A stretch of 64,000 nt of DNA, taken from assembly GCF_000024365.1 (NCBI RefSeq), contig NC_013235.1, positions 1,984,001 to 2,048,000 on the forward strand. The letters run 5' to 3'. Both the position numbers and the translations under genes were made by a program. Positions 1-7,727 of the stretch are shown here, piece after piece; the first letter of the stretch is position 1; every line of letters begins with the position of its first letter. This DNA comes from Nakamurella multipartita DSM 44233. GTDB taxonomy: Bacteria > Actinomycetota > Actinomycetes > Mycobacteriales > Nakamurellaceae. The notes beneath the pieces are model-generated. The model saw only the letters and a program-made list of their open reading frames with translations, was not told the origin of the DNA and did not search any database.

Positions 1-57
1 GGACTCGGGAGAGCCGTCGACGCCGACCACGATCGTCGATGACACGGTTGCGGACAT
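1..57 (-). CDS. Universal stress protein, N-terminal fragment
   Basis: Only the first 19 codons are in the window; the gene runs off the left edge. The reverse strand from position 57 reads MSATVSSTIVVGVDGSPES. The hydrophobic strand followed by VGVDGSPES is the usual beginning of UspA-family nucleotide-binding domains. An AGGAGGA ribosome binding site lies about 5 bases upstream on the reverse strand, which supports this ATG. The gene is divergent from the CopD-CtaG gene. Identity rests on this short N-terminus alone. Confidence 0.75.
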   Translation of the reverse strand, partial: MSATVSSTIVVGVDGSPES

Positions 58-217
58 CGGTGTCCTCCTGCGGGTTGGCCGGACACGGCGCTTCGCCGCC
101 TCCTGTCCCCAGGCTCGCCGTCGCGCCGAAGGATTCACCAGGGTCCTTGGTCACTCGTCGCGGGCCTGGGGAAGGCGGCGGGTCGGGTCGGCCGCATCGG
201 CGACGTATCGTGATCTC

Positions 218-2383
218 GTGCCGAAGTGGACGTCGCCCGACGCCGGTGACGTGACACCGGAGGAGCTGACCGAGGGTCAGCGCCCGGTGACCGACCCCAC
301 CCCGCCGTCGACCACGGAACCGGTGCCGATCTCGAAGACCCCGATCCCGAACGCGACACCGACCGCGGACCCGACGGTCACGGACCCGGGTCGCGACCGG
401 AGCGACCCGTGGTCGGTGACCGCGGTGGTGCTGGCCGCCGCGGCCATCGCCCTGTGCGTCGCCGCCGGACTGGCCGCCATCGCCCCACCCCGGGTACAGG
501 TGGCCGGGCTGCCGACCGCCGGGGAGTTCACCGATCTGGCGCTGCCGGCGGTGAAGGCGATCGTCGACTTCGCGGCGGCGGTCACCGTGGGCTGGCTGCT
601 CGCGGCGGCCTGGCTGGCGCCGGCTCAGCGCAACGGCTTCCTGGACGTCGGCGGCTACCGGGCGATCAAGGCCGCGTCGCTGTCCGCGACGGTGTGGGCG
701 GTCGGCTCGTTCGCGCTGATCCCGCTGATCCTGTCGGACACCCTCGGGCGGCCGGTCAACCAGTCGTTGTCCGCGGACTGGGTGATCAGTGGCATCTCCG
801 CGCTCAACAGCGTCCGGGCCGCGCTCATCGCGGGGATCGCCGCACTGCTGATCGCCATCCTGGCCCGGGCCGTGCTGCACCCCGGGTGGGCGGCCGTATT
901 GCTGGTGCTGGCCCTGGTCGCGCTGGTGCCGCAGGCCGACTCGGGTCATTCGGCCTCGTCCGGCGATCACGACGTCGCCGTGGACAGCATGATCTACCAC
1001 CTGGTCGGGATCAGCCTGTGGGTCGGCGGGCTGGTCGCCTTCCTGGGCCTGGCCCGGCAACGCGTCGCCCATCTCGACGTCGTGGCCCGGCGGTACTCCA
1101 GCATCGCGCTGGTTGCCTTCATCGCCGTTGCGGCCTCCGGATTCGGCAACGCCTGGCTGCGGATCACCTACCTGTCCGACCTGTGGACGACGCCCTACGG
1201 CCGGCTCGTGCTGCTCAAGGCCGGTCTGCTGACCGTGCTCGGAATCATCGGCTACCTGCACCGGCGGCACACCCTGCCGGCCGTCGCTCGCGGCGAGCGG
1301 CGCCCGCTGATCCGGTTGGCCGTGGTCGAGGTGTTGATCATGGCGGCCACCATCGGGGTCGCGTCCGCGCTGGCCCGCACGGCCACGCCGCCACCGAGCG
1401 GCGCCGCCCCGTCCGACCTGGAACTGGCGCTGGGGTTCTCGCTGGACGGTCCGCCGACGCCACTGAGCCTGGCCCTGGGCTGGCGGTTCGACTGGTTGCT
1501 GGGCACCGCCTCGGTCGTCGCCGCCGTGCTGTACCTGATCGGGGTGCGCCGGCTGCGCCGCAACGGCGTGTACTGGCCGCCGGGACGCACGGCCGCCTGG
1601 CTGGTCGGCTGCGCGATGCTGCTGATCGCCACCTCCTCCGGCCTGGCCCGGTACGGCATCGCCGAGTTCTCGATGCACATGATCGAGCACATGGTGCTGG
1701 GCATGGTCGCGCCGATCCTGCTGGTGCTCGGAGGCCCGGTCACGCTGACGCTGCGGGCGCTGCCGGCGGCCGGCCGGGACCAGGTGCCGGGCTTGCGGGA
1801 GGGCATCGTGTCGGCGATGCACAGCCGCTTCGTCCGGTTCGTGACCCACCCGATCGTGGTGTTCGTGCTGTTCGTGGTGTCGTTCTACCTGCTCTACTTC
1901 ACCCCGCTGTTCGAGATCATGATCACCTCGCACGTGGGCCACGTGCTGATGAGCGTGCATTTCCTGGTCGTCGGGTACCTGTACTACTGGGTGATCATCG
2001 GGGTGGACCCGGCGCCGCGGCAGCTGTCGCCGTTCGTCAAGCTGGCCATGCTGCTGGGGGCGCTGCCGTTCCACGCGTTCTTCGGCCTGGCCCTGATGAA
2101 CTCGCACACCGCGATGGCGGCCGACTACTACACCGGACTGGGCCTGCCCTGGGTGACCGATCTGGTCGCCGAGCAGCGTCTGGGCGGGGCGATCGCCTGG
2201 GGGGCCACCGAGATCCCGATCATCATCGTGATGATCGCGTTGCTCTCGCAGTGGGCCCGCAGCGACGAGAAGGAAGCGCGCCGGTCCGACCGCAAGGGTG
2301 ACCGGGGCGCCGACGAGGAGCTCGACGCCTACAACCGGATGCTGGCCCAGCTCGCCGAGCGGGACACGCCCGGACGCTCATGA
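218..2383 (+). CDS. CopD - CtaG (caa3-type oxidase assembly) fusion membrane protein
   Basis: A 721-residue polytopic membrane protein starting at GTG. After a soluble Pro/Thr-rich N-terminus (about residues 1-65), the first half resembles the CopD copper-resistance/import domain, with many membrane helices and the stretch HLVGISLWVGGLVAFLGL near residue 265. The second half (about 430-690) matches CtaG/caa3-type cytochrome c oxidase assembly factors, with MHMIEHMVLGMVAPILLVLG and conserved His/Met residues suited to copper binding. Fused CopD-CtaG proteins are common in actinobacteria; the likely role is copper delivery for the CuA/CuB sites of cytochrome oxidase at the membrane. The tail is highly charged. 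The stop overlaps the next start as ATGA, so translation is probably coupled to the acetyltransferase. Confidence 0.85.
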   Translation: MPKWTSPDAGDVTPEELTEGQRPVTDPTPPSTTEPVPISKTPIPNATPTADPTVTDPGRDRSDPWSVTAVVLAAAAIALCVAAGLAAIAPPRVQVAGLPTAGEFTDLALPAVKAIVDFAAAVTVGWLLAAAWLAPAQRNGFLDVGGYRAIKAASLSATVWAVGSFALIPLILSDTLGRPVNQSLSADWVISGISALNSVRAALIAGIAALLIAILARAVLHPGWAAVLLVLALVALVPQADSGHSASSGDHDVAVDSMIYHLVGISLWVGGLVAFLGLARQRVAHLDVVARRYSSIALVAFIAVAASGFGNAWLRITYLSDLWTTPYGRLVLLKAGLLTVLGIIGYLHRRHTLPAVARGERRPLIRLAVVEVLIMAATIGVASALARTATPPPSGAAPSDLELALGFSLDGPPTPLSLALGWRFDWLLGTASVVAAVLYLIGVRRLRRNGVYWPPGRTAAWLVGCAMLLIATSSGLARYGIAEFSMHMIEHMVLGMVAPILLVLGGPVTLTLRALPAAGRDQVPGLREGIVSAMHSRFVRFVTHPIVVFVLFVVSFYLLYFTPLFEIMITSHVGHVLMSVHFLVVGYLYYWVIIGVDPAPRQLSPFVKLAMLLGALPFHAFFGLALMNSHTAMAADYYTGLGLPWVTDLVAEQRLGGAIAWGATEIPIIIVMIALLSQWARSDEKEARRSDRKGDRGADEELDAYNRMLAQLAERDTPGRS

Positions 2384-2916
2384 CGGTGCGAGTCCGTCCG
2401 GAAACCCCGGCCGACGCGGCCGCCGTGCAGGCGATCATCGGTGCGGCCTTCCCGGCGGTGGACGGCCGGGTGCTGGAGGTCGGACTTAACGACGAGCTGC
2501 GCACCGATCCCGACCGGATCCCCGACCTGTGCCTGGTCGCCGACCGGGACGGGGTCGTCGTCGGCCAGCTGACCTGCAGCTACGGGACGCTGACCGACCC
2601 GGCGCCGGCCGGCGCCACCCGCCGGTTGGTCGGGGTGGGCCCGGTGGCCGTGCGCCCGGCCGATCAGGGCACCGGCGTCGGCCGGGCCCTGCTGGCCGAC
2701 TTGATCGACCGGGCGGCCCACCGGGCAGAGCTTGCCCTGGTGCTGCTCGGCGACCCGGCCTTCTACGGCCGTTTCGGCTTCCGGCCGGCGGCCGAGGCGG
2801 GCATCACCGCGCCGGACCCCGCCTGGGGCGAGCATTTCCAGGCCCTGGTCCTGGCGCCGGGGCGCCCGCGGCTGACCGGCACCTTCCGCTACGCGGCGCC
2901 CTTCGAGCGGCTCTGA
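2380..2916 (+). CDS. GNAT-family N-acetyltransferase
   Basis: 178 residues. The central part holds the acetyl-CoA binding core: VGVGPVAVRPADQGTGVGRA near residues 86-105 contains the V.P..QG.GVG.A loop of GNAT motif A. The following ALVLLGDPAFYGRFGFRPA is typical of the YhbS/COG3153 subgroup. The substrate is unknown. The ATG overlaps the stop of the upstream CopD-CtaG gene by four bases, so the two are probably one transcript, although no functional link is obvious. Confidence 0.85.
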   Translation: MTVRVRPETPADAAAVQAIIGAAFPAVDGRVLEVGLNDELRTDPDRIPDLCLVADRDGVVVGQLTCSYGTLTDPAPAGATRRLVGVGPVAVRPADQGTGVGRALLADLIDRAAHRAELALVLLGDPAFYGRFGFRPAAEAGITAPDPAWGEHFQALVLAPGRPRLTGTFRYAAPFERL

Positions 2917-3188
2917 CCTCGGCGCTCGGCTGCACCCCGCGCCGCACCCCGCACTGCGGTCCACGCGGCGGTGTCGGGCGTTGGGGTGATGTGCGTCGGG
3001 CTATGCGCCTGGGGCTATGTGCGTGGGGTTGGTGGCGCAGGGGCGGCCGGACCCCGCCGGTCGGGTTGTCCACATGTCCGAATCTCATCCACATTGCCGT
3101 CTCGACACTCGCCGGCGCCCCGGCCGGCTGGCAGCGTCGGGACCGACACCGGGCGACCGGCCCGGCTCGAGAGTCGAGGGGCGAACAC

Positions 3189-3755
3189 ATGAGTCATGCA
3201 GCGTCGATCACGCTGGTCGGACGGGCCGGCACGGACCCGCAACTGTCCTCCGGTCCCACCGGTGACCGGGTCAGCCTGCGGGTGGTGGCCACCGAGCGCC
3301 GGTTCGACCGGGGGATCCAGGAATGGGTCGATGGTGACGAGTTCGGGGTCAGCGTGGTCTGTTGGAAGGCCCTGGCCACGGCGGTGCTGGGTACCGTCCG
3401 CCGGGGTGACCCGGTGATCGTGTGCGGGCGCATCGCCACCCGCCGGTTCGACAAGGACGGCGTCACCCAGTACTTCACCGAGATCAAGGCGGACGCGATC
3501 GGCCTGGACGTGGCCAAGGTCGGCGGTCGCATCGCCCGCCGGAGCACCGACAGCTGGACGACCGGCGGCGCGGCCGCGGAATCCCGCGAGGAGGCGGCCA
3601 CCGACCAGGAGGCGGCCAACCGCGGCGCCCCGGAGGCGGCCCCGGCCGATTCCGATGAGACGCTGCCGCCCGAGCGGTATGCCGACGAGGATCCGTGGGG
3701 CCTGCGCGACACCGCGTCGGTCGAGCGGGGCGGCGAACTGGTGGGCAGCGGCTGA
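3189..3755 (+). CDS. Single-stranded DNA-binding protein paralog
   Basis: 188 residues from the ATG at 3189. The longer open frame upstream has no supported start. The first 115 residues form an SSB-type OB fold, beginning SHAASITLVGRAGTDPQL, with later segments VSVVCWKALA and GDPVIVCGRIATRRF. The tail is Ala/Glu/Asp-rich and disordered. It ends GGELVGSG and lacks the acidic DDD-x-PF tip by which main SSB proteins recruit repair and replication partners. This therefore looks like the second, non-housekeeping SSB often found in actinobacteria, rather than the ssb of the rpsF-ssb-rpsR operon. Confidence 0.85.
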   Translation: MSHAASITLVGRAGTDPQLSSGPTGDRVSLRVVATERRFDRGIQEWVDGDEFGVSVVCWKALATAVLGTVRRGDPVIVCGRIATRRFDKDGVTQYFTEIKADAIGLDVAKVGGRIARRSTDSWTTGGAAAESREEAATDQEAANRGAPEAAPADSDETLPPERYADEDPWGLRDTASVERGGELVGSG

Positions 3756-3813
3756 GCGGCGGCCCGGGTCCGGCCCGAATCAGCATCAGTTCGTGCCCGG
3801 TCCGAATCGGCGC

Positions 3814-3851
3814 CGGTCCGTGCCCGGTCCGTGCCCGGTCCGCGTCCGGTC
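3814..3851. repeat. 11-nt tandem repeat, about 3.5 copies
   Basis: The unit CGGTCCGTGCC occurs at 3814-3824 and 3825-3835, then as CGGTCCGCGTC at 3836-3846, followed by a partial copy. It lies in the 94-base convergent gap after the SSB paralog and touches the stop codon of the GntR gene. Related CGGTCCG words also occur just upstream. Confidence 0.7.
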
Positions 3852-4596
3852 AGCCGGCGGGTGAGTCGAACAGGTCGGTGGCGGACAGGTCGGAGACGGT
3901 CGTCTCGAGTTCGTCCAGGTGCTGGCGGGTGATGCGCAGCAGTCGCGCCCGGTCCCGGGCGACGAACGCGTCGAGCATGTCGCGGTGCTCGCCGTGCAGC
4001 TCGTCCCGGTCCCGCTGGCGGATGTGGGCCATCGGCTGGATCGGCTCGGTGATGTTCCAGACCAGCTCGATCATGTGCATCAGCCGGGGCATCCGGCACG
4101 GCGTGGCCAGCGCGAAGTGGAATCGGCGGCTGTCGCGCTGGTAGGCGCGGTAGTCCCGGTTCTGCATCGCTCGGTCCAGGGCGTGCAGGGCCTCGGCCGC
4201 CTCCCGGTCGTCATCGGGTCCGGCCGAGTCGATCGCGGCCGACAACGCGGCGATCCCCAGCACCCCACGGACGATGTAGAGCTCGCGGAACTCCTGGGGG
4301 GTGAGCCGGGCGACGGTGTACCCGGCTCGTGGCTGGTGGTCGACCAGGCCCTCGCCGATCAGAGTCTTGAGCGATTCGCGGATCGGGATCCGGCTCACCC
4401 CGAACAGCTCGGCGACCTCGTCCATCGGGACCTGAGTGCCGGGGGCGACATCACCGGACAGGATCGCCCGTCGCAGCTCGGTGAGGATGGCCTGCTGGGA
4501 CAGTCCGGCCCGCTCGGCTCGCAGGATGCCCATCAGCGGGGAGTGGGTGGATGCGCGCGCATTCACATCGGGGCCGTTCGGCGGGGCAGCAACCAT
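3850..4596 (-). CDS. GntR/FadR-family transcriptional regulator
   Basis: 248 residues. An N-terminal winged helix-turn-helix spans about residues 33-95 (LRRAILSGDVAPGTQVPMDEV, then FGVSRIPIRESLKTLIGEGL, the signature of GntR recognition helices). An all-alpha FCD ligand-binding domain follows (about 105-240), with His/Asp residues including the DSRRFHFAL segment that usually binds a metal and a carboxylate effector. It lies downstream of a racemase and an NCS1 permease on the same strand, so it is probably the local repressor of that catabolic cluster. The effector is unknown. Confidence 0.88.
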   Translation of the reverse strand: MVAAPPNGPDVNARASTHSPLMGILRAERAGLSQQAILTELRRAILSGDVAPGTQVPMDEVAELFGVSRIPIRESLKTLIGEGLVDHQPRAGYTVARLTPQEFRELYIVRGVLGIAALSAAIDSAGPDDDREAAEALHALDRAMQNRDYRAYQRDSRRFHFALATPCRMPRLMHMIELVWNITEPIQPMAHIRQRDRDELHGEHRDMLDAFVARDRARLLRITRQHLDELETTVSDLSATDLFDSPAG

Positions 4597-4752
4597 CCGG
4601 TCATTGTCCGCCCGAACCGGACCGGCGGCGCCCCAACCCCGCCCCGGCGGGTCCGGCGGTGTGGTTCGGGCCGTGTGGTTCGGGCGGTGGCGTTCGGGCG
4701 GTGGGGTCTGGTTCGGTTGCGCGGTGCGAAGGGTCTCGGCGACCGGGGCCGG

Positions 4753-5490
4753 TCAGCGCTCGACGGTGAAACCGTCGAGCAGGCCGACGTACTGCTTGAC
4801 CGGCGGGGCCGCGTACTCCGAGCGGGTACTGGTGGCCAGGCCCATGGCCACCAGCGACTCGACGGTGCGGGTGGCGGCGGCGACGCCGTCGACGACCGGG
4901 ACCCCGACCTGGTCGGTGATGTACCGGCACAGGTCGGCCATGCCGGCGCAGCCGAGCACGATGACGTCGGCCTGGTCGTCCTCGACGGCTCGCTTGCACT
5001 CCTGGGTGATGGTCTCCCGGGCGGAGGATCCGGGGATCTCCAGGTCCAGCACCGGGATCTCGCAGGCGCGGACGTTCTTGCAGAAGCCGGCCATGCCGTA
5101 GCGGTGGGCCAGTTCCCAGGCTCGCCCGGCGGTCCGGCCCAACGTGGTGACCACGCTGAACCCGCGGCCCAGGAAGCTCGCGGTGTGCATCGCCGCCTCG
5201 GCGATGCCGATCACCGGACCCCGGGCCAGCTCGCGGGCCGCGTCCAGGCCGGGATCGCCGAAACAGGCGATGACGTACCCGTCGACACCCTCGGCCTCAC
5301 CGAGGGCGATCTGCTCCAGCAGCCCGGGCACGGCCAGCGCCTCGTCGTAGTGGCTCTCGATGGAGGCCGGGCCCATCGTCGGGTTGACCGCCTGGATGAC
5401 GGTGCCGGGCGCGGCCACCGCGGTGGCGCAGGCGCCGATCTTCTCGGTCATCGAGGCCGTGGTATTCGGGTTGATCACCTTGATGAGCAC
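4753..5490 (-). CDS. Asp/Glu/hydantoin (or allantoin) racemase
   Basis: 245 residues. I place the start at the GTG at 5490 because the protein then begins VLIKVINPNTT, the usual N-terminus of HyuE/HpxA-type racemases, and AAGGA lies 7 bases before it. The longer frame upstream crosses a low-complexity region. Two conserved cysteines act as the acid/base pair in this family; they are visible in VIACFGDPGLDAAR (near residue 75) and VIVLGCAGMADL (near 177). The partner NCS1 permease suggests racemisation of an imported 5-substituted hydantoin or allantoin. No hydantoinase or carbamoylase lies in the window, so the exact substrate is open. Confidence 0.85.
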   Translation of the reverse strand: MLIKVINPNTTASMTEKIGACATAVAAPGTVIQAVNPTMGPASIESHYDEALAVPGLLEQIALGEAEGVDGYVIACFGDPGLDAARELARGPVIGIAEAAMHTASFLGRGFSVVTTLGRTAGRAWELAHRYGMAGFCKNVRACEIPVLDLEIPGSSARETITQECKRAVEDDQADVIVLGCAGMADLCRYITDQVGVPVVDGVAAATRTVESLVAMGLATSTRSEYAAPPVKQYVGLLDGFTVER

Positions 5491-5588
5491 AGCGGGGTCC
5501 TTGTTCGTCGAGGGGCGGGGCGTCGCACGGGAGGAAGAGCGGCGGAACGGAAGGAAGAAAGGCAGCGGAGAAGGAAGGGGAGCGAACC

Positions 5589-5627
5589 GGCTCGCCGCCG
5601 GCCGGATGGTCCGGCCAGCGGCGAGCC
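5589..5627 (-). terminator. Large stem-loop between permease and racemase genes
   Basis: A perfect 10-base stem (GGCTCGCCGC at 5589-5598 with GCGGCGAGCC at 5618-5627) encloses a second, nearly perfect 8-base stem around a TGG loop. On the reverse strand it is followed by a long pyrimidine-rich, G-poor tract rather than a T run. It may act as a transcript processing or attenuation element, or as part of a Rho-dependent terminator, reducing racemase and gntR expression relative to the permease. Confidence 0.6.
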
Positions 5628-5656
5628 ACCCCCGAGCGGGCGGGTCGGCCCAGCGG

Positions 5657-7225
5657 TCAGGCGGCGGTGCCCATCTGCTCGGCCGTCGGGTAGTTGGCCT
5701 GCACCGAGAACAGCTTGCTGCCGACCATGTAGAGGACGAAGCCCAGCCCGGCGCCGATGAACCAGGTGTAGGTCGCGGCCTCGGTGGAGGCGAAGAAGAC
5801 GACCAGCACACCGGCCAGGGCGGCGACCGCGGTGGCCACGACGGCGACCGGGTTGTAGCCCTTGCGGTAGTGGTAGGTGCCGTTCGGGCTCAGGGTGTAC
5901 AGCGCGTCCACGTTCACCCGACGCCGCTTGACCAGGTAGTAGTCGGCGATCAGGACGCCGTACAGCGGGCCGATGAAGGCGCCCAGGATGTCCAGCGTGT
6001 AGTGGATGGTCTGCGGCGAGTTGTACAGGTTCCACGGGGTGATCAGCACGGAGCCGATCGCGGCGATCATGCCGCCCATCCGCCAGGAGATCTTCTGCGG
6101 GTTGACGTTGGAGAAGTCGAAGGCGGGGGAGACGAAGTTGGCCACGATGTTGATGCCGACGGTGGCGATCATGAAGGTCAGCGCGCCCAGGATGACGGCG
6201 TAGACGTTGTCCAGCCGGGCCACGGTGTGCACCGGATCGATGATCAGCTCGCCGAACACCGGCCGGGTGGCCGCCGCGGTCACCACGACCAGCAGCGAGA
6301 AGACCAGGAAGTTGACCGGCAGACCCAGGAAGTTGCCCTTCTTGACCGCGCCGAACGACTTGCCGTAGCGGGCGAAGTCGCCGTAGTTCAGCATCGGGCC
6401 CGAGAAGTAGGAGACGACGAGGGCGATCGCGGACAGCAGCACGGGGATGACGGCCCAGCCGGTCAGGGTCAAGCCGCCCTCGGCCAGGTTGAAGTCGATG
6501 TTCTCCCAGCCGGCCGCGGCGACCAGGTAGATGGCCAGCGCGAACATGACCACGTACACGGCGGGTCCGCAGAAGTCGATGAACTTGCGGATGGCCTCCA
6601 TGCCCCGCCAGAAGACGACGGCCTGGGCGACCCACATGATCATGAAGCCGATCCAGCCCAGCAGCGACAACCCGGCAAAACCGTGCTGCGCGGTCTCGGC
6701 GTAGGGCGCGAGCCCGGGCCAGAGCTTGATCGCCAGCAGGACCAGCGCCACCGAGGCCAGGTAGGTCTGGATGCCGTACCAGGCCACCGCGATGAGGCCG
6801 CGGATAATCGCGGGGATGTTCGCCCCGAGCACGCCGAAGGAGATCCGGGAGGCGACCGGGTAGGGAGTGCCGGTGGCCTGCGAGGGCCGGGCCACCAGGT
6901 TGCACAGGAAATACACGATGGTGATGCCGACCAGCAGGGCGACCAGCACCTGCCAGGCGGCCAGGCCCAGGGCGAACAGGCTGCCCGCGGTGACGTACCC
7001 GCCGACGCTGTGCACGTCGGACATCCAGAAAGCGAAGAAGTTGTAGGAACCCCAGGTCTGCTTGCGCAGCGGGGCCAGGTCCTCGTTGGTGAGCCGGTCG
7101 TCGTAACCGGGCTTGATCACCCCCGCGCCGGCGGGATGGTCCGGGGTGATGTCGTGCATGGACAGATGATGGTGCTCGGCGACTGCTCCCGCGACGGGGG
7201 TGTCGGTCACCTGCTTGTCGGTCAT
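5657..7225 (-). CDS. NCS1-family nucleobase/hydantoin/allantoin permease
   Basis: 522 residues with about 12 membrane helices. Family hallmarks near the N-terminus are LRKQTWGSYNFFAFWMSD and HSVGGYVTAG, as in Mhp1 hydantoin and PucI allantoin carriers. These are followed by YPVASRISFGVLGANIPAI and, mid-protein, SGPMLNYGDFARYGKS. The family imports cyclic ureides or nucleobases with sodium or protons. It is the first gene of the permease-racemase-gntR set. Transport of hydantoin or allantoin is inferred from the neighbour; the sequence alone does not fix the ligand. Confidence 0.88.
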   Translation of the reverse strand: MTDKQVTDTPVAGAVAEHHHLSMHDITPDHPAGAGVIKPGYDDRLTNEDLAPLRKQTWGSYNFFAFWMSDVHSVGGYVTAGSLFALGLAAWQVLVALLVGITIVYFLCNLVARPSQATGTPYPVASRISFGVLGANIPAIIRGLIAVAWYGIQTYLASVALVLLAIKLWPGLAPYAETAQHGFAGLSLLGWIGFMIMWVAQAVVFWRGMEAIRKFIDFCGPAVYVVMFALAIYLVAAAGWENIDFNLAEGGLTLTGWAVIPVLLSAIALVVSYFSGPMLNYGDFARYGKSFGAVKKGNFLGLPVNFLVFSLLVVVTAAATRPVFGELIIDPVHTVARLDNVYAVILGALTFMIATVGINIVANFVSPAFDFSNVNPQKISWRMGGMIAAIGSVLITPWNLYNSPQTIHYTLDILGAFIGPLYGVLIADYYLVKRRRVNVDALYTLSPNGTYHYRKGYNPVAVVATAVAALAGVLVVFFASTEAATYTWFIGAGLGFVLYMVGSKLFSVQANYPTAEQMGTAA

Positions 7226-7401
7226 GCTCTGCTCCTACGGATCGACAACGGGCCGGGCGCGACTACGGGCACCGGATGACGGGAATGGTGTGCGACATCG
7301 ACGAAATGTTCTCGAATTGCCTGGTTCATTTTCGCCAGGCGGCTTTCGAGGCGTCCGGGATTTCGTTGGGATCAGCATCCAACGGCCCGGCCATTCAGGC
7401 A

Positions 7402-7434
7402 AGATATATCCGCCGGGGCGGTCCAGATATATCC
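7402..7434. promoter_or_regulatory. Direct repeat AGATATATCC x2, candidate regulator site
   Basis: AGATATATCC occurs at 7402-7411 and 7425-7434, a 23-base period, close to two helical turns. This AT-rich word stands out in GC-rich DNA, about 180-200 bases upstream of the NCS1 permease start. It could be the binding site of the cluster's GntR regulator, but nothing in the sequence proves this. Confidence 0.4.
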
Positions 7435-7601
7435 CCCGAGTGCCGGTCGGCGGCGCCGGCGCGGCCGACCGGTCCCTGCGGACCGGCCGGCGGCGGCGCC
7501 AGAGATCCGGTGTTTCCCCAGTTCAATGGGTTCGATCGCGGGGACGGGGTGGTGGTGGCCGCGCCGCGGCGGGGCCGGGCGATCGGGTCGGTGGCCACGT
7601 G

Positions 7602-7641
7602 ACGCGAACGTTTCCAATCCGTTTCCAATTCTCGTTCGCGT
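7602..7641. promoter_or_regulatory. Inverted repeat enclosing a GTTTCCAAT direct repeat
   Basis: ACGCGAACG (7602-7610) and CGTTCGCGT (7633-7641) are perfect reverse complements. Between them GTTTCCAAT occurs twice with an 11-base period (7610-7618, 7621-7629). This layered architecture resembles an operator or structured RNA element, in the gap between the NCS1 permease and the hydrolase gene. Confidence 0.4.
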
Positions 7642-7727
7642 CCGAACAAATCCGATTTCGCCCCGGCGTCATATGCTCCGAATGATTCGGTAACAATTCG
7701 GAAACACCCGGGCCCGCTCGCGCCCGA

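Larger units (their letters stand above)
7226..7727. other. 502-base intergenic region with repeats, no gene seen
   Basis: Short frames here have no family features. The stretch is more AT-rich than its surroundings and contains two ordered repeat groups, listed separately. It holds the promoter side of the NCS1 permease gene and the 3' side of the hydrolase gene. Confidence 0.6.

Noticed and set aside
409-2301. Long open frame overlapping the CopD-CtaG gene
   Set aside because: Arg/Gly/Ala-rich shadow of a GC-rich gene in another frame; no domain seen.
7276-7602. 108-codon + frame in the intergenic gap before the hydrolase
   Set aside because: No ribosome site, no recognisable features, Pro/Gly/Arg-rich end. 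Region looks regulatory.
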